9,149 nucleotides of DNA from Myxococcales bacterium (GTDB lineage Bacteria > Myxococcota_A > UBA9160 > JALSIO01), in assembly GCA_026989995.1 (NCBI GenBank), contig JALSIO010000765.1:1-9149 (forward strand), written 5' to 3'. Each line of letters begins with the position of its first letter. The stretch's first letter is position 1. Both the position numbers and the translations under genes were made by a program. This document shows, in pieces, positions 1-6,067 of the stretch. The notes beneath the pieces are model-generated. The model ran no database searches and had not been told where the DNA came from. It saw only the letters and a program-made list of their open reading frames with translations.

Positions 1-35
1 GCCCGGGAGGGGTTCGGCTCGGTGGAGCCAGACAG

Positions 36-602
36 ATGGATCCCGCCGTCCTGCCCGGCGTCAATGCAGCCCTCAATGCCCTGGCCCTCGTGCTCCTGCT
101 GCGCGGCCGGTCCCTCGCGCGGGCCGGGCACCGGGAGGCCCATCGCCGGGTCATGCTCGCGGCGTTCGCCGTCTCGACGCTCTTCCTGGCCCTGTACGTG
201 GTGCACAAGGCGTCCCGGGGCTTCGAGAACACCCCCTATGGCGGGGAGGGTCTGCTTCGCCTCCTCTATCTGGGGATCCTGGCCAGCCACGTGGTGCTGG
301 CCATGGCGGTGCCGGTGCTGGCCGGGGTGCTGATCGCCCTCGGGCTTCGGGGGCGGATCGAACGACACCGCCGCCTGGCCCGGGTGGCGTGGCCCATCTG
401 GGTCTACGTCTCGGTGACGGGGGTGGTGATCTACGTGATGCTCTACCACGCCAACCCGGCTCCGGTCGAAGCGGCGGCGGCCGAGTCCGTTCGCCCGGAG
501 TGTCCCCATCCGCCGCGCCTGGCACGAATGCGTGGCGAGATGCCTTTTCCCGCGGGGAGCCACAGCGTGAAATGCTGCGACAGCAGCAGCTTGTTGCCTT
601 GA
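36..602 (+). CDS. DUF420 (YozB/CtaM-type) membrane protein, oxidase assembly
   Basis: An inner-membrane protein of 188 residues with four hydrophobic helices at about 7-22, 38-58, 77-101 and 117-137. The family signature is visible: P-x-x-NAxLN near the N-terminus (residues 7-14), HRRVM at 36-40, a conserved-type SH at 84-85, RHRRLAR around 110-116, and PIWVYVSVTGVVIYVMLY at 120-137. Bacillus YozB/CtaM of this family is needed to assemble active heme-A oxidases, and its place at the head of the cox genes fits that role. The ATG at 36 follows GGTGGAG at 21-27. The family normally ends soon after the last helix, but this frame runs on for about 50 residues of unrelated-looking, Cys- and Ser-bearing sequence. 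That tail may be a real extension or the result of a frameshift. The family call is firm; the exact function is inferred. Confidence 0.85.
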   Translation: MDPAVLPGVNAALNALALVLLLRGRSLARAGHREAHRRVMLAAFAVSTLFLALYVVHKASRGFENTPYGGEGLLRLLYLGILASHVVLAMAVPVLAGVLIALGLRGRIERHRRLARVAWPIWVYVSVTGVVIYVMLYHANPAPVEAAAAESVRPECPHPPRLARMRGEMPFPAGSHSVKCCDSSSLLP

Positions 603-624
603 CGACCTCCCGCGCCTTCGGCTA

Positions 625-645
625 ACCCGTGCCGCGACCACGGGT
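625..645 (+). promoter_or_regulatory. hairpin after the DUF420 gene
   Basis: A perfect 7-bp inverted repeat, ACCCGTG at 625-631 and CACGGGT at 639-645, encloses a 7-base loop. It lies 22 bases after the first gene's stop, in the longest gap of the operon (603-770). No T-run follows, so it is not a standard intrinsic terminator. It might mark an RNA processing or attenuation point between the assembly gene and the structural genes, or it may be chance in GC-rich DNA. Confidence 0.3.
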
Positions 646-770
646 CGTCCACCCGAACGCGATCGAAACGGGGGCCAGGGGATGCCCGCGCCGGAGCGAG
701 CCCGGATCCGCGCGGGAAGCCTCCGCCGCGTCGTCGCGGGGACCGGGATCACGGGGGTCGAAGCACCACG

Positions 771-1415
771 ATGCAAGCCATGACCCGGCGGGCCGCTGTC
801 GCCGCCCTCCTGGCCGCGGCGTCCGTGGCGGGGCCCGCGCCCCGCGTGGCGGCGGAGGACGCGGACCGGGGGGCCACCCTCTTCCGCTACTGCACGCAGT
901 GCCACGGCGAGCAGGGCGAGGGCAACGCACTCGCGCTCGCGCCAGCCATCGCCGGACTCCCCGCGTGGTACGTCGAGCGACAGCTCGAGCACTTCCGCAG
1001 CGGCATCCGGGGCCGCCACTTCGACGACATCGCCGGCATGAGGATGCGGCCCATGTCCCTCACCCTCCGGAAGGAGGGGGACGTGGCCGCCGTGGCCGCC
1101 TATGTCGCCTCCCTGCCGCCGGCGGATCCCGAACCCACCCTCGAGGGCGATCCGGCCCGGGGCCAGCAGCTCTACGCCACCTGCGTGGCCTGCCACGGTG
1201 CGGACGGCGCCGGGAACCAGCAGATGAACGCTCCACCGCTGACCGGGAGCCACGACTGGTACCTGGAGCGCCAGATCCAGAACTTCCGCCAGGGGATTCG
1301 GGGTGCCGATCCCGCCGACACCTTCGGCGCGCTCATGCGGCCGATGGCGATGACCCTTCCCGACGACCAGGCGGTGCGGGACGTGGTCGCCTACATCATG
1401 ACCCTTCCGAGGTAG
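771..1415 (+). CDS. periplasmic diheme cytochrome c (tandem class I domains)
   Basis: A 214-residue exported cytochrome c, likely the electron donor to the CuA site of the oxidase encoded downstream. The N-terminus (MTRR, an Ala-rich core, cleavage near RVAA/ED at about residue 28) is a Sec signal peptide. Two heme-binding motifs are present: CTQCH at 41-45 and CVACH at 138-142. Each is followed by a matching block, WYVERQLEHFRSGIRG at 66-81 and WYLERQIQNFRQGIRG at 163-178. MRPMSLTL (92-99) and MRPMAMTL (189-196) then supply candidate axial Met ligands, M95 and M192. The two halves are therefore an internal duplication, resembling cytochrome c4/c553-type diheme proteins. A second in-frame ATG lies at 780; neither start has a strong ribosome site. 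The stop overlaps the ribosome site of the next small gene, which indicates an operon. Confidence 0.9.
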   Translation: MQAMTRRAAVAALLAAASVAGPAPRVAAEDADRGATLFRYCTQCHGEQGEGNALALAPAIAGLPAWYVERQLEHFRSGIRGRHFDDIAGMRMRPMSLTLRKEGDVAAVAAYVASLPPADPEPTLEGDPARGQQLYATCVACHGADGAGNQQMNAPPLTGSHDWYLERQIQNFRQGIRGADPADTFGALMRPMAMTLPDDQAVRDVVAYIMTLPR

Positions 1416-1422
1416 GAGCGAG

Positions 1423-1530
1423 ATGGCCAAGGCGTATCCGCCGGAGGAGCTCGCGGAGCGGGCGTTCCTGATCACGCTGGCAGGGGTGGGGCTCTTCATC
1501 GCCCTGGCCTTCGTCATCATCTTCCAATAG
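1423..1530 (+). CDS. 35-residue single-helix membrane peptide in the oxidase operon
   Basis: A small open frame encoding 35 residues: a polar N-terminus (MAKAYPPEELAERAF) and then one hydrophobic helix from about residue 15 to 34, ending in FQ. It starts 7 bases after the cytochrome c stop, with AGGAG at 1414-1418 ideally placed. It ends 10 bases before coxB and fills that gap exactly. Many heme-copper oxidases carry one-helix accessory subunits (for example CcoQ in cbb3, or subunit IV of the Paracoccus aa3 enzyme). By position and architecture this is a candidate structural or assembly peptide for this oxidase. It shows no residue pattern that identifies a known family, so the role is inference. 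The ribosome site, spacing and hydrophobic profile make a real gene likely. Confidence 0.75.
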   Translation: MAKAYPPEELAERAFLITLAGVGLFIALAFVIIFQ

Positions 1531-1540
1531 GGGCCACCCC

Positions 1541-2236
1541 ATGATCGAACGACTCGTCGCCAGTGCCTCCTCCTACGCCCCGGACATCGACGGGCTGATC
1601 CTGCTCATCGCCGTGCTCGTGGGCTTCTGGTTCCTGTTGACGGAGGCCGTCTTCTTCTGGCTGATCCTGCGCTTCCGGGCCCGCGACGGGCAGCGGGCGG
1701 AGTACATCACCGGCGAGGAGAAGTCGCAGAAGCGCTGGATCACCATCCCGCACCTGCTCGTGCTCGTCTGCGACATCTTCATCGTGGTCGGCGCCGTGCG
1801 CGTCTGGTACGAGGTGAAGCAGCACCTTCCCGAGGCCCAGCAGACCGTGCGGGTGATCGGGCAGCAGTGGGCCTGGAGCTTCGTCCACCCCGGTCCGGAC
1901 GGGAGGCTCGATACCGCCGACGACATCAAGACCGTGGACGAGCTCCACCTCCAGAAGGACGTCACCTATCACTTCGAGCTGACCTCGCGGGATGTCCTGC
2001 ACTCGCTGTCGATTCCCGTCTTCCGGCTGCGGCAGGACGCGATTCCCGGGCGCGTGATCCGCGGGTGGTTCCGCCCCACCAAGACCGGCGTGCATGACTT
2101 CCAGTGTGCGGAGATCTGCGGCATCGGCCACGGGATCATGGCCGCCCGGGTGATCATCGAGACGCCGGACGAGCACGCGGCCTGGATGGCCGAGCACGCA
2201 CCCACCACCAGCCTCGCGGCCGCCGCGGTCCGGTAG
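1541..2236 (+). CDS. coxB: cytochrome c oxidase subunit II with CuA centre
   Basis: Subunit II accepts electrons from cytochrome c at its periplasmic binuclear CuA centre and passes them to heme a in subunit I. The 231-residue protein has two membrane helices at about 18-44 and 66-90, the aromatic QQWAWSF patch at 108-114, and a cupredoxin domain. The CuA ligands are complete: H154 in HSLSIP, then C189, E191, C193, H197 and M200 in CAEICGIGHGIM. There is no fused cytochrome c domain, which fits the separate diheme cytochrome upstream. Two oddities stand out. An acidic loop, PDGRLDTADD (119-128), follows the aromatic patch. Just before the second helix, the position where aa3 oxidases usually have the K-pathway entrance Glu (three before the conserved Trp) is Q63. 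The start has only a weak GGGG ribosome site. Confidence 0.96.
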   Translation: MIERLVASASSYAPDIDGLILLIAVLVGFWFLLTEAVFFWLILRFRARDGQRAEYITGEEKSQKRWITIPHLLVLVCDIFIVVGAVRVWYEVKQHLPEAQQTVRVIGQQWAWSFVHPGPDGRLDTADDIKTVDELHLQKDVTYHFELTSRDVLHSLSIPVFRLRQDAIPGRVIRGWFRPTKTGVHDFQCAEICGIGHGIMAARVIIETPDEHAAWMAEHAPTTSLAAAAVR

Positions 2237-2244
2237 CGGCCCCC

Positions 2245-2252
2245 GAGGAGGA
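2245..2252 (+). promoter_or_regulatory. ribosome binding site of coxA
   Basis: GAGGAGGA lies just upstream of the ATG at 2257. It is the strongest ribosome site in the window and fixes the coxA start there. The frame stays open further upstream inside coxB, but that extension has no membrane-protein character and would overlap coxB. Confidence 0.8.
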
Positions 2253-2256
2253 ACCC

Positions 2257-3969
2257 ATGGCCGAGACCGTTCCGAGCCATCCCCCTGCTCCCGAAGAAGG
2301 CCATCCCCACCACGAGGAGATGAGCTTCTGGAGCAAGTACATCTTCCCCCTCGATCACAAGATGATCGGGATGCAGTACCTCTTCACCGGCATCGCCATG
2401 GCGATGGTGGGGGGCTTCTTCGCCTACACCTTCCGCATGCAGCTCGCCTTCCCGGGGATCGAGGTCCCCGGGTGGGGGCTCGTCTCCCCGGCGGACTACA
2501 ACGCGCTGGTCACCAACCACGGCGCCATCATGATCTTCTGGGTGGCGATGCCCGTGCTGATCGCCGCCTTCGGGAACTTCCTGATCCCGCTCATGATCGG
2601 CTGCGACGACATGGTGTTTCCGCGGATCAACCGGCTCTCGTACCAGATCTTCTTCCTGAGCGTCCTGGTGCTGATCGCCTCCTTCCTGGTGGAGGGCGGC
2701 GCCTTCGGGGGGGCTTGGACGGCCTACCCGCCGCTCTCGGCGAAGGCCGAGTACAGCCTGACGCCGCTCGGGTCCTCCCTCTGGCTGCTCGCCGTGGCCC
2801 TCGAGTTCGTCGCCTTCCTGCTCGGCGGCATCAACTTCATCACCACCGCCATGAACTCCCGGGCGCCGGGGATGAAGATGTACGACATCCCCATCGTGGT
2901 GTGGATGATCGTGCTCGCGAGCATCATGTTCATGCTCTCGGTGGGCCCCCTGGTCGCGGGGGCCGTGATGCTCTTCTTCGACCAGCAGCTCGGCACCGGC
3001 TTCTTCGACCCGGCCCGGGGCGGCGATCCGGTCCTCTGGCAGCACCTGTTCTGGTTCTTCGGCCACCCCGAGGTCTACGTGGTGCTGCTTCCGGCCATGG
3101 GAATCGTGGCGGAGATCATCACCGTCTTCGCCCGAAAGAAGCTCTTCGCCTACAAGACCGTGCTCTACACGGCTTTCGGGACGGGGATCCTGAGTTTCAC
3201 CGTGTGGGCCCACCACCAGTTCGTCGCCGGGATCGATCCCCGGATGGCGCACATCTTCACGATCACGACGCTGCTCATCTCGGTTCCCATCGCCGAGATG
3301 TGCTTCGTGTACATCGCCACCCTCTACGGGGGGTCGATCCGGCTGACCACCCCGATGCTCTGGGCGCTCGCCTTCATCGCCGAGTTCCTGATCGGGGGGG
3401 TGACGGGGATCTTCCTCGGCGCCAGCGGGGCGGACATCTACTTCCACGACAGCTACTTCGTGCTCGCGCACTTCCACTACACCTTCTTCCCCATCGCGAT
3501 CATCGGCTTCTACGCCGGCATCACCTACTGGTTCCCGAAGATGTTCGGGCGCATGCTCGACGACCGGCTGGGCAAGATCCACTTCTGGGGGACGATCATC
3601 CCCTTCAACGGGATCTTCCTCCCGCTCTTCATCCTCGGGCTCGCCGGGCAGCACCGCCGGATCTACAACTACGAGCACTTCCCCGAGCTCGCCACGCCGG
3701 AGCTGCAGGCCCTGCGGGTGCTGGCGACGGTATCCCTGCTCGTGATGCTGGGCTTCCAGCTGGTCTTCCTGGTGAACTTCGTGCGGAGCCTCAGGCGCGG
3801 GGAGAAGGCTCCGCAGAACCCGTGGAAGGCCAATACCCTCGAGTGGCAGGCCCCCTCGCCGCCGCCGCACGGCAACTTCGCGACGCTCCCGACCGTGTAC
3901 CGCGGTCCCTACGAGTACTCGGTGCCCGGTCGTGCGGAGGACTACTGGCCGCAGAACGCACCGGAGTAG
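2257..3969 (+). CDS. coxA: cytochrome c oxidase subunit I (A-family heme-copper oxidase)
   Basis: The catalytic, proton-pumping membrane subunit that reduces O2 at heme a3/CuB; 570 residues and about twelve helices. The metal sites are complete: H88 (NHGAIMIFW) and H407 for heme a, H405 (AHFHY) for heme a3, and H270 (GHPEVY), H319 and H320 (WAHHQF) for CuB. Y274 is the cross-link tyrosine. D-pathway residues are present: D118 in CDDMVFPRIN, N125, N193 and E272. The K pathway looks absent: the usual helix VIII TGIK reads IAEM (345-348), so M348 replaces the Lys, I345 replaces the Thr, and A285 replaces the helix VI Ser. E347 sits next to the missing Lys. The usual loop GMPRR is GQHRR (464-468). 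The N-terminus is His-rich. The oxidase family is certain; the subfamily is unusual. The ATG follows a strong GAGGAGG site. Confidence 0.96.
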   Translation: MAETVPSHPPAPEEGHPHHEEMSFWSKYIFPLDHKMIGMQYLFTGIAMAMVGGFFAYTFRMQLAFPGIEVPGWGLVSPADYNALVTNHGAIMIFWVAMPVLIAAFGNFLIPLMIGCDDMVFPRINRLSYQIFFLSVLVLIASFLVEGGAFGGAWTAYPPLSAKAEYSLTPLGSSLWLLAVALEFVAFLLGGINFITTAMNSRAPGMKMYDIPIVVWMIVLASIMFMLSVGPLVAGAVMLFFDQQLGTGFFDPARGGDPVLWQHLFWFFGHPEVYVVLLPAMGIVAEIITVFARKKLFAYKTVLYTAFGTGILSFTVWAHHQFVAGIDPRMAHIFTITTLLISVPIAEMCFVYIATLYGGSIRLTTPMLWALAFIAEFLIGGVTGIFLGASGADIYFHDSYFVLAHFHYTFFPIAIIGFYAGITYWFPKMFGRMLDDRLGKIHFWGTIIPFNGIFLPLFILGLAGQHRRIYNYEHFPELATPELQALRVLATVSLLVMLGFQLVFLVNFVRSLRRGEKAPQNPWKANTLEWQAPSPPPHGNFATLPTVYRGPYEYSVPGRAEDYWPQNAPE

Positions 3970-3990
3970 GGCAAGGGCCCCGCCGGGAGT

Positions 3991-4006
3991 CCGGGCGCCT
4001 GCCCGG
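3991..4006 (+). promoter_or_regulatory. hairpin in the coxA-coxC gap
   Basis: CCGGGC (3991-3996) and GCCCGG (4001-4006) form a perfect 6-bp stem with a GCCT tetraloop. Its 3' arm touches the only SD-like purine run (GGGGGA, 4005-4010) suitably spaced before the coxC start at 4019. In mRNA it could limit ribosome access to coxC or slow mRNA decay after coxA. There is no T-run, so termination is unlikely. The function is inference. Confidence 0.35.
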
Positions 4007-4018
4007 GGGATGGGAGAG

Positions 4019-4594
4019 ATGAGCAGTCGTCCGATCGCCACCACGCGGAGTGCCACGGAGATCCCCACCGGCAAGCTGGCCGTGTGGTGGCTCCTCGGCT
4101 CCGAGATCGTGATCTTCGGGGGCCTCCTCGCCTCCTACATCATGTACCGGCTCGCTCACGACGCCTGGCACGCGCAGGCGGCGGCCACCAACACCTGGAT
4201 CGGGGCCTTCAACACCCTCGTTCTGCTCACCTCGAGTCTCACGGCGGTGCTCGCCCACCAGGCGGCGGAAGAGGGCAACGGCCCCAAGGCCGCGAAGCTG
4301 CTCTGGGCCACCATCGGAGGGGCGGCGACCTTCCTCATCGTCAAGGCCTTCGAGTGGACCATGGAGATTCGCCACGGCTACACCATCACGGCGGACACCT
4401 TCTGGTCCTTCTACTACACGGCGGCGGGACTTCACGCGGCCCACGTGCTGGCAGGGGCCGTCGTGATGGTCTTCGTGGCGAGAAGCGCAGCGCGGAACCA
4501 GGAGCTCCACCGGGTGGAGCTCGCCGGGATCTACTGGCACTTCGTCGACATCGTCTGGATCTTCCTCTTCCCGCTCCTCTACATCGCGAAGTGA
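4019..4594 (+). CDS. coxC: cytochrome c oxidase subunit III
   Basis: Subunit III stabilises the catalytic core and supports proton uptake into the D pathway. The 191-residue protein has five helices at about 20-43, 60-82, 94-113, 130-154 and 170-189, the short bacterial form that lacks the first two helices of the seven-helix type. Family marks are FEW (the conserved acidic E112), GLHAAHVLAG at 137-146, and the C-terminal IYWHFVDIVWIFLFPLLYI at 171-189. The start was placed at the ATG at 4019, about 8 bases after GGGGGA. An ATG nine bases earlier (4010) is possible but has no room for a ribosome site. The open frame extends upstream into coxA without family similarity. It lies 49 bases after coxA and ten before coxD. 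Confidence 0.95.
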   Translation: MSSRPIATTRSATEIPTGKLAVWWLLGSEIVIFGGLLASYIMYRLAHDAWHAQAAATNTWIGAFNTLVLLTSSLTAVLAHQAAEEGNGPKAAKLLWATIGGAATFLIVKAFEWTMEIRHGYTITADTFWSFYYTAAGLHAAHVLAGAVVMVFVARSAARNQELHRVELAGIYWHFVDIVWIFLFPLLYIAK

Positions 4595-4604
4595 GGCCGA
4601 GGTC

Positions 4605-4958
4605 GTGAGCGAACACCACCATCCGAACTACGTGAAGATCTGGGCCATCCTGGTGGGGCTGCTCGTGGTGAGTGTGCTCGGCCCCATGCTCGGGATCCAG
4701 ATCGTGACCCTCATCACGGCCTTCGGCATCGCCGTGGTGAAGGCGTACCTCGTCGCGAAGAACTTCATGCACCTGAACATCGAGAAGCGGTACATCGTGT
4801 ACATGCTGACCACCTGCCTGGTCTTCATGTTCCTCTTCTTCGCGGGGACCGCTCCGGACGTCATGGAGGCCGAGGGCAGCAACTGGGAGAAGCCCTCCTT
4901 CGAGCTCTACGACGAGGCGGCCTCCCACACCGTGGGCCACGGGACTGCGCACCACTGA
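4605..4958 (+). CDS. coxD: cytochrome c oxidase subunit IV (prokaryotic COX4 type)
   Basis: A small accessory oxidase subunit of 117 residues with three hydrophobic segments at about 10-27, 30-50 and 64-82. The pattern VVKAYLVAKNFMHLNIEKR (44-62), with KxxxVAxxFMHL, is typical of the prokaryotic cytochrome c oxidase subunit IV family (CtaF/CoxD). Both ends are His-rich: EHHHPN after the start and a C-terminal HTVGHGTAHH. The likely start is the GTG at 4605. TGAGG, which includes the coxC stop, lies eight bases upstream, and no ATG is suitably placed before the first helix. It is translated directly after coxC and so is probably made in step with it. Confidence 0.9.
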   Translation: MSEHHHPNYVKIWAILVGLLVVSVLGPMLGIQIVTLITAFGIAVVKAYLVAKNFMHLNIEKRYIVYMLTTCLVFMFLFFAGTAPDVMEAEGSNWEKPSFELYDEAASHTVGHGTAHH

Positions 4959-4984
4959 GCGCAGGGGGGCGGCAGGAGCGCGAG

Positions 4985-5563
4985 ATGGGCAAGGTCGTCG
5001 CACTTCCGGTCCGACCCCGGCGCGAGCCGCTGCTGCCCAACGGCGTGCTGGGCATGCTGCTCTTCGTGCTCGCCGAGATCATGCTCTTTGCGGGGCTGAT
5101 CTCGGCCTTCCTCGTGGTCAAGGGCCTCGCGGTGGAGTGGCCGCCGGTGGGGCAGCCCCGACTGCCGGTGGAGGAGACCGCGTTCAATACGGGGGCGCTG
5201 CTGCTCTCCGGCGCCGCCCTGGCCTGGGCCCAGGCCCGGTTTCGGAGGGCGCCCTCGACGGCGCTGCGGCCCGTGCTGCTCGCGGTGGCGCTCGGCGGCC
5301 TCTTCGTCTGCTTCCAGGGCGTCGAATGGGTCGGGCTCGTGCGCGAGGGGCTCACCCTTCGCTCGAGTACCCACGGAAGTTTCTTCTACCTGATCGTGGG
5401 CCTTCACGCGCTCCACGCCGTGGCGGCGATCCTGGCGCTCGGCTGGGCGGCCCTGCGGCTCGCGGAGGGGCGGCTCCGGCAGGACACCTTCGCCTCGGTA
5501 CAGCTGTTCTGGTATTTCGTGGTCGGCCTGTGGCCGATCCTCTACTGGCAGGTGTACTTCTGA
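4985..5563 (+). CDS. second, divergent heme-copper oxidase subunit III
   Basis: A 192-residue protein with five helices at about 20-46, 68-86, 96-114, 130-155 and 172-190, homologous to CoxC. The signature FQGVEW (110-115, acidic E114), THGSFFYLIVGLHALHAV (129-146) and a terminal aromatic helix place it in the subunit III/NorE-like superfamily. The C-terminal motif is FWYFVVGLWPILYW rather than the WHFVDxVW of the first copy, so the conserved Asp is absent. AGGAG lies six bases before the ATG at 4985, and the gene follows coxD by 26 bases. It may replace or accompany CoxC in the complex, or act in assembly. It shares no long identical stretch with coxC, so it is an old paralogue and not a recent duplication. 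Confidence 0.88.
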   Translation: MGKVVALPVRPRREPLLPNGVLGMLLFVLAEIMLFAGLISAFLVVKGLAVEWPPVGQPRLPVEETAFNTGALLLSGAALAWAQARFRRAPSTALRPVLLAVALGGLFVCFQGVEWVGLVREGLTLRSSTHGSFFYLIVGLHALHAVAAILALGWAALRLAEGRLRQDTFASVQLFWYFVVGLWPILYWQVYF

Positions 5564-5841
5564 TGGGCGCGGTGCGGAGACGACTCCGGACACGGCTTGC
5601 GGGCCCTCTGCTCGCGGCTGCCGTGCTCGTGGCGCCGGGGCGGGCCCTCGCCTGTGCCGTCTGCGCGGCGGGAGAGACGAACAACCGCGCGGAGTTCATC
5701 CTCACCACCGCCTTCATGACGGCGCTTCCGCTCCTCCTCGTGGGCGGCGTCGTGCTCTACCTGCGGGCCCGTGCCCGGCGCGTGCACGGGGCTCCCCCGA
5801 GCCCCACGTCCGCCCTCGAGGAGCCGCGTCGGGTCGCCTGA
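5563..5841 (+). CDS. small exported/membrane CxxC protein at the operon end
   Basis: A 92-residue protein whose ATG (5563) overlaps the TGA of the preceding gene (TGATG), so it is translationally coupled to the oxidase operon. The N-terminus has an Arg-rich head (residues 5-11) and a hydrophobic core ending in ALA just before C31, a signal peptide or anchor. Then come CAVC (31-34), the polar GETNNR, and a second hydrophobic segment at about 45-68, followed by a basic and Pro-rich tail. The two Cys would face the periplasm and could bind copper, form a disulfide, or (C31) carry lipid, although the lipobox is imperfect. I do not recognise a named family. Its coupling to coxC-like genes suggests a role in copper handling or stability of the oxidase; this is inference. 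Confidence 0.75.
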   Translation: MGAVRRRLRTRLAGPLLAAAVLVAPGRALACAVCAAGETNNRAEFILTTAFMTALPLLLVGGVVLYLRARARRVHGAPPSPTSALEEPRRVA

Positions 5842-6067
5842 ACCCGGTCCCCTCGCTCGAGCGCGCCACCTCGAAGGCCTCGGCCACCGACTCGCCCTCC
5901 ACCGGGATCCGCTCGATCATCGATCCGCCGTCGATGCGCACGACCTCTGGCCTTCGGGTGGGGCCTCAGTGGGTCTTTCCCTCGACTGCCGGTTCGGGCA
6001 CCCAGCCTTCCAGGGATTCCCGGGTGGAGCTTGCCCTTCGGCATGGGCGAGATGGGTGCGCCCGGGC

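Noticed and set aside
2104..2256. N-terminal extension of coxA into coxB
   Set aside because: The extra residues are Arg-rich and unlike any oxidase; the strong GAGGAGG site at 2245-2251 selects the ATG at 2257.
2257..3969. Subunit I as a NO reductase
   Set aside because: The cross-link Tyr, three CuB His, D-pathway acids, a CuA subunit II and subunits III and IV all favour an O2 reductase; only the K-pathway loss points the other way.
3932..4018. N-terminal extension of coxC into the end of coxA
   Set aside because: The extension is Arg/Pro/Ala-rich without similarity to subunit III; the protein begins normally at the ATG at 4019.
1969..4074. 701-codon open frame on the minus strand opposite coxB and coxA
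   Set aside because: It is antisense to genes with clear families and has a His/Arg/Glu/Gly-rich composition without helices or motifs, as expected of a high-GC shadow frame.
6029..6050. Inverted repeat CTTGCCC/GGGCGAG as a bidirectional terminator between the operon and metB
   Set aside because: The stem needs a G-T pair and no T-run follows on either strand, so it is too weak to call.
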